NCBI GenBank assembly: GCA_038501785.1
Contig: JBAMJR010000084.1
Coordinates: 4,788,501 to 4,852,500, forward strand
DNA length: 64,000 nt
From: Myoxocephalus aenaeus
Lineage: Eukaryota > Chordata > Actinopteri > Perciformes > Cottidae
Reading direction: 5' to 3'
Below are positions 12,406 to 23,900 of the stretch, in pieces; within the stretch, counting starts at the first letter, position 1; the number at the start of each line of letters is the position of its first letter. Both the position numbers and the translations under genes were made by a program. The notes beneath the pieces were generated by a model. That model saw nothing but the letters and a program-made list of their open reading frames with translations, was not told the DNA's origin and searched no databases.

Positions 12406-13651
12406 CAGTGGTGTATAGTAACGAAGTAGAAATACTTCGTTACTGTACTTAAGTAGTTTTTTGGGATATCTGTACTCTACTTTACTATTTATATTTCTGT
12501 TTACTTTTACTTTTACTTCACTACATTTTGCAAAGGAAACTGGTACTTTTACTCCGATACATTTCCCCTGAAACCTTCGTTACTCGCTACAAAATCACAT
12601 CTATCTTTAGACGAAAAAAAACACAGACTCCACCAAGCAGGTTTTGCGAATCACAATATTCTGCATTAGCCCTCTACATCCTCTCGTCCAGCGCTCCCAA
12701 ACCTTTATGCGTCACGGGCCGGTAACGTGAAGACAATATTTTCACGGACCGGGTCCGACCTCGGAGAGCCGGGAGACAACGACACCTGACGTGTGTTTGT
12801 TATGTCCAGTCTACTGACTCTACTGCTAACTAAACCTTTATCCAGTCTACTGCTTAACTTATAACGCGCTGCACAAAGACAGGATGTTGAAATGGAAGCA
12901 GGTTCTCATGCTTTTTTGGCGATCTCAGGATACTCTGCCTTGGTTTTAATCCAGAACACCGGCAAAGTTAAACAGACTTTTTTAAGTTTCAGAGTAACGG
13001 AACCTCTTGACATGTGTCAAGAGGTTCCGTCTGAGGTTACCACAGACGGATGTATGCGGTCTTTTTTCACAATAAAACATCGTTCCGGCCTTTATTTTTC
13101 ATTCATTCTTTCTGTGCGGCCCGGTACCAAGAGACCCACAGCCCGGTACCAAGGGACCCACAGCCCGGTACCGGGCGGAATGAGCATACTTATAACCACA
13201 CTGTTACAACTCCTTAGTGTCATATTGCTTTTTGAAGAATTATGATGATAAGTTCATAGTAGATGCAAGAGTATACTTAGGTACAATATATTATGTTGAA
13301 CATAATATATATGGATGGATCACAGCCAACCCAGTTATTGTATCAACACAACTCCTGGTCCTTGGTCACGGTGGCCACAGCACTTAAAAGAATAAACTTC
13401 ATAATTCTCAAAATTCTGACCCTTTGCTTTTTTATTAAAAGCATGTACTTCTACTTTTACTTTCAATAGTTAAGTACATTGTATATCAGAAAAATACTTT
13501 TGATACTTAAGTACAGAAAATATCAGATACTTTAAGACTTTTACTCAAGTAGTATTTTATTAGGTGACTTTTACTTTTACTGGAGTAATTTTCCAGTAAG
13601 GTATCTTTACTTTTACTCAAGTACGGCTTTTGGGTACTTTATACACCACTG
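12406..13651. mobile_element. hAT-type non-autonomous element with perfect 8-bp target duplication
   Basis: The ends are CAGTGGTGTATA and TATACACCACTG, inverted relative to each other, and the identical octamer TCTTTGAC lies immediately outside both (12398-12405 and 13652-13659). CAG/CTG ends plus an 8-bp duplication are hallmarks of hAT transposons. Subterminal sequence is rich in ACTTTTACTT and AAGTAC repeats. No transposase frame is present. A second element occupies its middle (12689-about 13178). Confidence 0.85.
12689..13178. mobile_element. Nested transposon relic, copy A (related to 18152-19400)
   Basis: It starts CAGCGCTCCCAAACC and runs through GGACCGGGTCCGACC to a GC-rich end CGGCCCGGTACC that is tandemly repeated 2-3 times with a 22-bp period. 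It aligns in segments, in the opposite orientation, with 18152-19400. The CAGCGGTCCCCAACC-like end and CCGGTACCGG core resemble hAT-derived relics. The right end is not clean and no target duplication was found, so the family call is tentative. Confidence 0.6.
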
Positions 13652-15394
13652 TCTTTGACTCTCCAGCGTGAAAAATAAATTGCAGCCCTGACTATGCTGA
13701 ACATTTTTATCAAGGACGCATGTCTTGGGACAAAAAGGAGCAGTTTGATTCTCGGCGCGCTGCATTTATTTGAGTCAATTCTGACTCACACAGAGCGACC
13801 TCCCGTCGTCCTGCTGGCACGCACAAATTAAGGTGCACTCAAGCAACAATTGAACAAATTCTAGGCGGTCCGCGAGGAATTCTGCTGAACACAAAGAAAA
13901 AGTAGGTTTTGTTTTACCTTGAAGATCTGTGGAAGTTACATTTAGTGTACACTGCATGATACAGAAGTTTAAATGGTACTTTTTCTTTTGAAATGCCAGG
14001 ATAATGTCTTGTCTGGGTTTTAGTGAGTGGATTGTGGCTTAATAGGATGAAAGACTATCCATTATTCTATTGGATTTACATTCTGTAATATGAGAAAAAA
14101 AGGTGATAGGTAAGCAATGCTACACTCCAATATATCCTTATATAAAGAAATGATTGACAATGCAGAAGTAATGATGCCAAAACACACAAAGAAATTGTTC
14201 ACTGAGTCAATTTTTCTTTATCTCAGGACACCACATCGTGTTTTGTAATGATTATACCACACAGTAGAATATAGAAAGCACTCTGCACACTTAAACATGT
14301 TTTTTAAGCTATAAACTAAATGATATGACTGTGCTGTGATTCAATACATCAATGCTGGTGCTAATATTGAAAAAAAAAAAAATCAGCATTTGATGTTTGA
14401 AATGGGCTCAAAACCCGTCCTAATCTTAAAAGGCTAAATCTGAGATAGATCGACAGTGCAGCATTTTTTAGCAGTTCTAAGTCACATCCGGTTGAATAAA
14501 GTCATGATTTATCCAGAACAGTGTTTCGGGCTTTATGAAGCACCAATGCAAAGCAGCTAAAGATAAAGTCGTACGACCACTACACCAACTCGTGAACATT
14601 TTTGGCGTTTTACTCTTCACTGACTTTGGCCAAAAGTTATGAACGCAAAGTGCTGATATTCATTAATGCTCAATGTTGTGGTTGTATTTCAGCAATTAAA
14701 ATCCCCACTGGGTCCTCTAATGGGAGGCCAGCTGGGCACTGGACTAGAGATATCAGTAAACAGGAATACTACTCTCTTAATTGGCTGTCCAATAGATACG
14801 GCAGTTAAGTCATAATGAGCCTTTAAACTGTGAGGTCTATATGAGCTGCAGCAGGATCCTAAAACTTACAGTTTACAAAGCTGACAGAACATGAAGCACA
14901 TTTTAGAGGCAACAAGATGAATGTAAATATTCATCTCTTCTCAACAAAACAGCTGCAGATGTAGAATTGAAGTGGTGGATTTGTTTTTTTAAAGGCCAGC
15001 AATATCTGGACCATTGTCCATGAGTAAAATATTGTAGATAAAATACAACTAGCAAGCAAGCTAACTATCTCCTTAACAAGCTACTTTTGCAAACCAACTA
15101 TAGAGTAATATAGAGTGGTGCAGTGGTTCATTTTTGGATGAAAAAAAGATGTAATATACAGCACTGTGCCATCAGTGTCTGATTTAATATAGAATATATA
15201 AAATGCAGTTCATGAACGTACACATATATTTTATTGAATATTTATTATATGCATTTTTTTTAAAGGATTTTTGATTGAATGCTAATTATAAATGGATTTT
15301 TAAAAATCCATTTTAAAAGATCACCCCTGGAGTGCCTACACGTACCCCCATTTAAGAACCACTGATATAGAGTATATAGAGTATATAGAGTTTT

Positions 15395-15649
15395 CAGGCT
15401 TCTTACGGTCATGGAAAACCTGGAAAAGTCATGGAATTTTAAAATGGTGGTTATTTCCAGGCCTGGAAAAGTCCTTGAAGAAAATATAATCCCAAAAGTC
15501 ATGGAAATGTGTTATATTCATATGTTCATAGCGTTTATTTACGCTGAGTTTGAAATAATTGATATGCTTTTAAAAGAAAGACGCAAAATTTGGTTTAAAG
15601 TCATGGAAAAGTCATGAAAATCCATTGGTCAAAATGTGTATGAACCCTG
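15395..15649. mobile_element. CAGGGTTC-ended non-autonomous element, copy 1 (255 bp)
   Basis: It starts CAGGCTTCTTACGGTC and ends GTATGAACCCTG, inverted ends. Internal sequence (TGGAAAACCTGGAAAAGTCA) is shared with 58370-58779 in the same orientation. The flanking octamers GAGTTTTC and GAGTTGTG agree at six of eight positions, suggesting an aged 8-bp target duplication of hAT type. Confidence 0.65.
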
Positions 15650-17199
15650 AGTTGTGCAGGAATTTTCTAGTTCCCTTGTCACAAAGTCAATGGGTTTTTG
15701 GTTGCTTATTTAAGATGCTTGAAATGAGTTCTGTCGTTAACACAAGCCCAGATTTAAATGTTTTGTTCTACACAATAAAATCCGTCAGTAAATATCCCTC
15801 TAGGGACTTTTTTCAAACTTTAACGTGTCTTAAAAAAGGCGGTTGCTAACAAGAGGCTAGATGAGGCTGCAAAACGCCATCACTAGTCCACCTTAACAGC
15901 CTTGTTATATGTACTTGCAGTCAAGCGACAGTGGTTTGTTTATGGCCTCGCATTAGCTTTCTACTGTTTCATTTGTGAAGATTATCTAGCTGAACGTGTA
16001 AGAATCATTAACTTGTATTTGCCACAATGCAAATTTTCTACATGGAAAAATCCCATTAGCTTTTTGTCAAGGGAACCAGTGCGATGCTAACATATTGGCT
16101 TTGGCTTACGAAACGTCATCCCTGCACTTTATTGTGTTAAAAATGACAACCAACAATCACCTTTTATGACATTTCAGGTCGTACCATCACAGTGCTCTCT
16201 GGTACGAACCGTCTATGACTCTCTTGACTTTTGTATTGAGCCAAATAAACCAAACTATCAAATCTAAAAAATAGATATCACCATGTTCAGGGAGCTGCTG
16301 CTGTTTGGTGCTCCTTGAAAATACCTTGACCTCTTTGTTGATTGAACACAAGGGTCCACACTGCTTTGTGTGCATCTTTAAAATATGTGAAAAACTATCA
16401 TCGGTGTTTCATCTCTTGGCCAAAAGAATTTGACTTTCAAGTTTGTCCAAATTATTTAATCTTAATTTCTGTGTTTTATGTGTCAACTTCTGAAAGCAGT
16501 TTCAAAGAAGAAGTTTCCCTCATTTCGGTCGCCTTCTGAAAGAAAAAGAAAAACTTGTCCGCGGCAAAAGCAAAAGATGTGACTCATAAAATATTGAAAT
16601 CTCCCGGGAGTCACAGAGTAGTGTCTCCTTGCATTAGACTACAAGTGCTCACATCCTTTTCTTTCACAGAGCTTCTGTGAATTATGCTTTAAGACAGTGA
16701 GGATGACATGAAAATGAATCTGCAGTGCAGCTTTGCCCTTTTTATTATACCTCTGTTATTGTTCTCAGTTGTATTTGTAATGTGCACTTTCCATATTAAA
16801 TGTGTCAGCGCTGACATGCAGATACCTGCTCACGGGAGACCTTGTTGATGGGGGTGATTGGATAAACTTTTCTTATTATCTCACCACCACCTTGAAACTT
16901 TTGAAAACAACAAAGATGGCAACTGCATGCACACAGAGGGCCGTGGAGAGGGAGGGAAATGAAAGTTCAAGAGCTTAGAAGCTGAGAGGGAAAAAAAAAA
17001 ACTGAAAAACCCAGAGCTACAATGCTGGGCATCAATGGTCACGGTCGAACCGAAACAATATCAAAGAAACCTGTGATTTTAGGCCGTCTGTTTAGTTCTC
17101 CTCTGTGTCGATACATATTTCATCGGATCTCACCAAGGCGAGTCAGGAGCATATTCTATCACAAAGGCCTCTGAACACATTCCCACGTGTATGCTGGAC

Positions 17200-17242
17200 A
17201 ACACACACACACACACACGCACACACACACGCGCGCGTGCAC
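17200..17242 (+). repeat. (CA)n/(CG)n compound microsatellite
   Basis: A CA run with CG interruptions ends in GCGCGCG. Confidence 0.92.
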
Positions 17243-18151
17243 AAAGCAGCTCAATTGTCTCAACTCTGGGTTGAAGTGTAACAAGTCCAGGCTGAGCATA
17301 AGTGCCCTTAGGTTAAAAAGAAGCTACAGAGAATGAAAGAAGACCCTCAATTGTCTCTCCAAGGAGAGGAAAGAGAGAGGAAAAAAAAAACCTGAGCGTG
17401 TTTCTGTCAAAGAAATGACAACACAAAGGACACTTTTTTTTTTTGCAGATAAGCCCTCGCATATATTCTTTGTAATTACTTGCGGCATCATGTCCCAATA
17501 ACTGGAAATGTTGCGTGAAAAGTCTGCCGCAGTCGGGCTTATGAATCCTTCTTCAAACCCGTTGTGACTGAAATGAATGAATGAATTCTCAATGAGTGAG
17601 AAGCTGACATTTTTGATGACCAAGTTTCTCCAACGCTACACAGCTACACTCTGTGCTGCTCTTGCTCCCAACGAGACCCACTGGTTTTTGGAAACTTTGA
17701 GGCTTTTTTTGTGGGGGGTTGACCACCAGGGTCCTCCCTTCTTGGTCTCTTAGCCTCTTTCTTTCTCTGTGAACCTCATTCAAAGGCGTTTCTCATCCCT
17801 GTGCCTGCGTTTGTGCAGAAGACCGAATGTGAGAGCTCGGTTCCTCTGAGATAGCTGGAGGTCGAGGGGCCCTCCGAGGAACTTTAGCAGCGCGGACCCC
17901 GACCGCACTCGCACTGCAGTGAGGGGGCCCGGTGTGTGGACTGCTTTGAGTGTGCTATACCGGTGGGACGACAATAAATATGGGAAGAAGTTGAACTTGG
18001 ATTTGGTGATTTTTCTTTCATATTTCTTGTGTATCCGCACTTCTACCAGGCTACGTAGTTAAATGGTTTCTTTGTGTGTCTGTTTTAGTTTTGTTTACTT
18101 GGTTATATCCTACTTTGTTGTGAATACCGTTAAAAGTCCAGTTATGCACAA

Positions 18152-19400
18152 CAGCGGTCCCCAACCAGCGGTCGGTGGGTCCCTTGGTACCGGGCCGCAC
18201 AGAAAGAATTAATGAAAAGATGTAGGAAAAAAACAAAATCAAGGTCGGAAATATGTTTTATTTTGAAAAATGACCGGATACATCCGTCTATGTGTCTGAG
18301 CAAGAGGTCATGTGATACGTTACCCCCAAAAATATGTTTCAACTCTGCTGGTGTTCTGCATTGAAATCAAGGCAGAGTATACTGAGATGGACAAAAAGCT
18401 CTGGAAAACCTGCTTCCATTTCCAACATCCTGTCTTTGTGAAGCGGGGTTTAAGTTAAACAGTAGACTGGACTAAAGGTTTAAATTAAGCAGTAGACTGT
18501 ACTAAAGGTTTAAGTTAAACAGTAGACTGGACATAAAGGTTTAAGTTAAACAGTAGACTGGACTAAAGGTTTAAGTTAAGCAGTAGACTGGACTAAAGGT
18601 TTAAGTTAAGCAGTAGACTGGACTAAAGGTTTAAATTAAGCAGTAGACTGGACATAAAGGTTTAAGTTAAGCAGTAGACTGGACTAAAGGTTTAAGTTAA
18701 GCAGTAGACTGGACTAAAGGTTTAAATTAAGCAGTAGACTGGACATAAAGGTTTAAGTTAAGCAGTAGACTGGACTAAAGGTTTAAATTAAGCAGTAGAC
18801 TGGACTAAAGGTTTAAGTTAAGCAGTAGACTGGACTAAAGGTTTAAGTTAAGCAGTAGACTGGACTAAAGGTTTAAATTAAGCAGTAGACTGGACTAAAG
18901 GTTTAAATTAAGCAGTAGACTGGACATAAAGGTTTAAATTAAGCAGTAGACTGGACTAAAGGTTTAAATTAAGCAGTAGACTGGACTAAAGGTTTAAATT
19001 AAACAGTAGACTGGACTAAAGGTTTAAGTTAAGCAGGAGACTGGACATAAAGGTTTAAATTAAGCAGTAGACTGGACTAAAGGTTTAAATTAAGCAGTAG
19101 ACTGGACATAAAGGTTTAAGTTAAGCAGTAGACTGGACTAAAGGTTTAAATTAAGCAATAGACTGGACATAAAGAACACACTTCAGGGTCGTTGTCTCCC
19201 ATCACCCTGAGATGGGACCGGCTCGTAGCAGAGAAACGGTGTAATGGTGAGTTGTATTTTGATTCACTTTATAATTGTTTTTATGCCGGTCGCATCAGTT
19301 TATTACATCATATTTATTATTATATTACATATTTATCACCCACACCGTGATGGCCGTGAAAATATTGTCTTTGACAAAACTGGTCCGTGGCGCATCTATG
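18152..19400. mobile_element. Transposon relic, copy B, carrying a minisatellite
   Basis: It begins CAGCGGTCCCCAACCAGCGG and ends near 19400 with sequence matching the reverse complement of the start of copy A (AAAATATTGTCTT and GGTCCGTGGCGCAT). The internal flanks, for example CACAAAGACAGGATGTTG in reverse complement terms, also match copy A. Between them lies an array of about 24 units of 30-31 bp. No open transposase frame is visible. Confidence 0.6.
18446..19174 (+). repeat. Minisatellite, 30-31 bp unit, about 24 copies
   Basis: The unit begins TTTAAGTTAAGCAGTAGACT and ends GGACTAAAGG or GGACATAAAGG. Units differ by AAGTTAA/AAATTAA and by the one-base length variant, which alternate along the array. 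Copies abut with no spacers. Confidence 0.95.
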
Positions 19401-19499
19401 GGGAAAAGTATTTTTCACCATAGATGATCCTGCTAAAACCTGCACCTATCCTCCACTACGACCCTCAGCTTCTCCAGTTTTCTTTCCTTTCTTTCTTTG

Positions 19500-19648
19500 T
19501 TACAAAAAATGTCCTGTTTGTTTGTTTTTGCTTACTTTGTCTTTCATTTTTGTTCCGTTCGTCATTGTCAACTGTCCATATTGTAAAGCGTCTTTGTGTA
19601 TCTTCAAAAGCGCTATATAAGTTGAAATTATTATTATTATTATTGGGC
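19500..19648 (+). mobile_element. L2-like retroposon 3' tail
   Basis: TTGTAAAGCGTCTTTGTGTA then AAAAGCGCTATATAAG followed by an ATT-triplet run (about 19627-19645) is the typical end of fish L2/CR1-clade retroposons. Only the end is present. Confidence 0.5.
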
Positions 19649-19835
19649 CCCATGACATCAAGTTCCATGACAAAGTTGAGAGTGAACCAAAACACAAAGC
19701 TAACAGCTGAACAATGAGCTGACACTTGCTTTAAAGCTCTGTAAAGTGGGTTAGCTTTGTTCTGAGTACTGCCGTTCCAGATTTACTTTGTGTAAAACTG
19801 AAGCATAGAACTTCAGTCACAATACGTATGACAGA

Positions 19836-19871
19836 AAGACACACACTGAACATTAGATGATTGCCTTTATT
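19836..19871 (-). terminator. Polyadenylation signal and GU-rich downstream element of INSC
   Basis: The minus strand reads AATAAA at 19871-19866, then GTGTGTGTCTTT at about 19847-19836. That is a canonical hexamer followed by a GU/U-rich element at normal spacing, on the same strand as INSC and downstream of its stop codon. Confidence 0.7.
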
Positions 19872-20741
19872 CCATGCATGGCATACAATAATGGTAATTC
19901 TCCTTAAATAAAAAGCATTTATATATTTAAATTCAAGGCTATTTCTATAGATTCATGATCCAGTGGCAAATATAATATTTGACATTAATGGCGAGAGAAT
20001 AACGGCGTGCCATACAATGCGCTTTAACAAGCAATAAATTGTACACCAGGACAAATAGATCATGTAGGTCAGTCATACGATTTAAATACTACTAGTGCTC
20101 TGTCAACTAAGGCACTCAAATAACCGACTGGGAAATAATTGAGTTGAAATGGTCCAGATAAAGTGGCTGTTAGTTGAAAACTTGAAAAAGGCGACGTTTC
20201 TTTCAACAGACCAACAATAAAAGAATTCCACCAGACGCACATCTTTCTACTTAAACGCTAAATGCTTCAGATGATCACTTGTGTCGGAGGCGTTTTGCTG
20301 CGTTATCCACTCGAAGGGTCTTTCTCTGTTCTCAGATAGCCGACATGCTTTGAATGCAACATTGTCCAACATTGCACAATAATAAAAAAAATGCACGGCG
20401 GTGACATATAAAGTGTTTTCATTGCAGAACAGGTTACACTTTCATTTCCAAAAAGCAACACCTACTCTTAAATAATTATAGAATTACCGATATGAAATTC
20501 GCACGACCTTTTTTTCTGGAACACTGTACACATTCGTTGCATTCAATGTGGTCACCGAGATGCACATGTATGTACAAGTGGATGTTGCATCCATCCAAAC
20601 CGACAGTTTAACGGACAGCAAATATATTCTCCAGTCAGGGAATAGATGCAATGTTCCGGAGCGAGGCCGCTCGTTAGTACTCGCTGTGTCATGGACAGTA
20701 CGTGTGCACGGCGTTGTGCACGAGTTCGGCCCTCTCGGCCA
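19850..20741 (-). other. insc: INSC 3' untranslated region
   Basis: About 890 nt lie between the TGA and the inferred cleavage site. No long repeat is visible in it. The composition is AT-rich and typical of a vertebrate 3'UTR. The end is set from the polyadenylation signal, so it is an estimate of about 20 nt accuracy. Confidence 0.6.
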
Positions 20742-20870
20742 TCATACGAAGCTCTCCTCCATGTTGGAGCACAGCAGGAAAGAGTCGACGAGCCGCGGTT
20801 TGATCAGCTGCTGGTGGTCGGCTGCCTCGATGCTGTCTGGACACCCCGCTGCCAGCCTCCTCAAGGCAGC
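20742..20870 (-). CDS. insc: INSC coding exon 12 (last; stop TGA at 20744-20742)
   Basis: The acceptor CCCCAG at 20876-20871 is preceded directly by a 29-nt alternating TG tract on the transcript strand, with only a short C run as pyrimidine tract. The exon encodes residues 504-545: AALRRLAAG, LIKPRLVDSFLLCSNMEESFV in two parts, then TGA. The terminal ESFV fits a class I PDZ-ligand pattern (Ser at -2, Val at 0) and is conserved with the mammalian protein as I recall it. Confidence 0.95.
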   Translation of the reverse strand, partial: AALRRLAAGCPDSIEAADHQQLIKPRLVDSFLLCSNMEESFV

Positions 20871-20873
20871 CTG

Positions 20874-20905
<32 letters not shown>

Positions 20906-23900
20906 TCAGTATGCATGTGCACAAACCCCCCCAAAAAAACACACACAGACATATGCATGAACACTGGCAAGATCATGCTGCACATGCTGCCGTTGCACGT
21001 GTCTGCAATCCGTGGATACGTTTGAATGTCTTCTTTTTGCATTCGGACCGCTGCGGAAAGTCACGTGGCACGTAAGTTATGTTAACATTTAAGATTACAA
21101 ATGATCTGTGCGAGCTCAGCATCCTTTGAAGGCGAAAAATCCAACACCTACAAGTGCTGGACTTGACCCTTTGGCTAAAAGGATAAAATAGAATCGCATT
21201 AATTTGAATAGACTGACGAGTGTGGGTACAGTGGAGAGGAGGGCATTTCTCAGCCCAATTAAGCTCCTGAACATTACGGGCTTCAAATCCCCTCATCGGC
21301 CCGGAGATCTGGTCTTAATAATTATGATCAGAATGAGAGAATGATGAAGTGCGGGCAGGGATATTATTCATGATATGTACATATTTAAACATACGGCGTT
21401 TGAGATGATGTGTATCGGTCAGCTAAACATGGCTTAACGATTCTGAGGTTGTGATATATTTTCAATTTTCAGATATTGCCCTGTGGATGTAATTAAATTC
21501 GACAGTCATTTGGCACACTGATGTTCCACGTGCAGGCCTGCGGAGAAACGCCCTCAGTTTGTACTTTTTAAAAGGGCCAGTGTGTAGAATATAAGGGTAT
21601 CTATTGGCAGATATGGAATATAATATTCCAAACAATGTTTTCATTAAGTTTGTAACCACCTGAAACTAAGAATCATTTAGTTTGAGTTAGCTTAGAAGGA
21701 GCTCTTCATATCTGTACAGGCAGCCGGTCCTCTTCACGGAGTCAGCCATGTTGCTACAGAAGCCCAGAACGGACAAACTAAACAGTCTTTAGAGAGAGCC
21801 TTTCACATTTTACGCCACCTGAAGGCCACCGTAGTTCTTCGACGCTCTTGTGAAACTGTGCTAACGCGAGCGGCCCGAGTGTACAACGGACTTCTGTGGC
21901 TCCGAGAGTGTTTTTGTGGGGAGGACGGCCCCTGAGCGAGGCGAACGGCGTTATCGCGATGTCGCACTCTGCAGCTCACATTACGGCAGTCTCGGAAAGA
22001 GAGAGTGAGTAGAGGGCTATTCCGTTTTTTTTTTACCAGACAACCAGTGTTCTCAGTAATGTGCACGGACCTATTTCAACCCGAGAGAATAATTAAATGT
22101 ATTCAACTAGCTACCAACGTTAGCTTTGTTAGCTAGCTTACATTCCACATAGCATTCCACACACGCTATTCCGTTGGATCAACCTGCCAGTAAATCCTAC
22201 ACACTGTCCTGTTAAGCACTTCGTAGCGAGCGCAGCAGGAAATGTATGGCATTTTAGCGGCATGACTGAAATACACTGGAAAAAAAGGCCACTTCAGATA
22301 TATACTGTATTGCTTTTTACTATGATTACAAGGTGTTGAAAATAGATGTAATGTTTCGGCCTTTCAAGGTAAAAAGAGATCTTGAAGTTAGCTGTGAAAA
22401 CTCATTTTGAGCTATATAAGTATTCCAAAGATAAAGCCTGTAATGCTCAAAAGTACAAGATAACAAGATATTCAAGATGCATTTTCTAAAAGCACCTTCC
22501 TAAATCTCACTGAATCGTTTTGTGGGAGGTGATAGTGTCATATTTTAAAATGTCATGATATATTCAGTAATTATATACTTGGTAAGATTGTTTGTGTTTT
22601 TACAATGTGGGCAAGGTGAATGTTTGAATGGCATATTTGTATTCCGGACATGGAGTAATTTACACATATATAAGGGTATGCATCCGCACACACACACATA
22701 CGCACACACACATTTAAATGGACACACACTTTCTACCTACCAGGCAAGCGACCAGCACTGAGTCGCTGTTATTTCTCTCAGTGGGGGAGCGACACAGTTC
22801 AATAAGACGAGGAACCGCTAAAGACAGCAGAGGGGGAAAAAACTGTTACACACTTGTCCCATTCTTAGACATTAATATTGACCATAAACAAGGGTGCAGA
22901 CCGAGCAGATGTCTTTTTATAATGCTGAGAACATTCCCAAAATGTGTTACTTAATGTTTTATACACCTCCCGATGTACTTTAAATGCACTTGAAGAAAAA
23001 TATATCATTATATCTGCTACTCTCTAAGAAAAACAGTACTTTCCATCTCTGGCTTCTGTCATGGGGCATAAATATATGTTACATTGTACTAATCAGATGA
23101 AGGCGTTTCATAAAGCATTCACACAGCGCTGCTTCCCACGAGACAAAGAGGTCTACTGAAATAAAACAGTACATTTGTATATCAAAGGGGAAGTTTTACG
23201 GTCGTAGGATGAAGAGCTCTGGTCCGCAGAATGATGCTGTGAGACATGTTTACCTCCTTAAATTAAATATATACACAAGCTCCAAGAGGATGCAGAATCA
23301 TGTCCAATTGATGGTTTTGTTGTCTTTAAGGCTCTAAAAGTGCAGTGTGTCGGACATGGCTGCAGAATGCAACCAACTGAAACTTCTTCACCTGGCAAGT
23401 AGCTACGGTGGCCCACATGAACATGCACAAGTCAGAGGTTTATTCACTAAAGAAACATACTTATTTAAATTATATTCCATTCCCTGCCATACAGCCCCCT
23501 GAATGCTTCAAACTGGCCCTTTAATTAAAAATGGAGTACCTCAAGGTTCAATTCAAGGACCATTGGAGAGGGGGACGAAGCAGGCGCGGATATTTTTGAC
23601 AAAGCACAGAGGGTGAGCGACTTCATTCTCCGCTTAGGTAGACGTTACTCCACAACATCTTTACATCACAAATGTTTGCTGCTATATTGATGCTCTGAAT
23701 GACTTATTTTGCACCTTTAAGATCGGCACAGTGGTCCGCTGGCTGTGACGCCCTCATCAGACGCCCAAATACTGTATTTACTTTCATTGCTGAATATTTT
23801 TTTACACATTTCTTCAACACTTAATTTGTTTCCCTAAACTATTCCATAAGTAATGAACTGTGTTTTTAGAAAACTGCAACGCTTCCCTCCCCACCTTTCA

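Larger units (their letters stand above)
13660..18151. other. Intergenic DNA, mostly unique
   Basis: It contains the CAGGGTTC-type element at 15395-15649 and the compound CA tract at 17.2 kb. No gene was recognised. Confidence 0.6.
20871..22740 (-). other. insc: INSC intron 11 (1,870 nt)
   Basis: The donor is GTAGGT and the acceptor CCCCAG directly follows a TG tract. Most of its middle is a 640-bp TTAA-flanked element (21572-22211). A CA-rich stretch lies at about 22687-22711 close to the donor. Confidence 0.85.

Noticed and set aside
12892..13245. 117-codon plus frame
   Set aside because: It runs through a nested transposon relic and shows no transposase or other domain.
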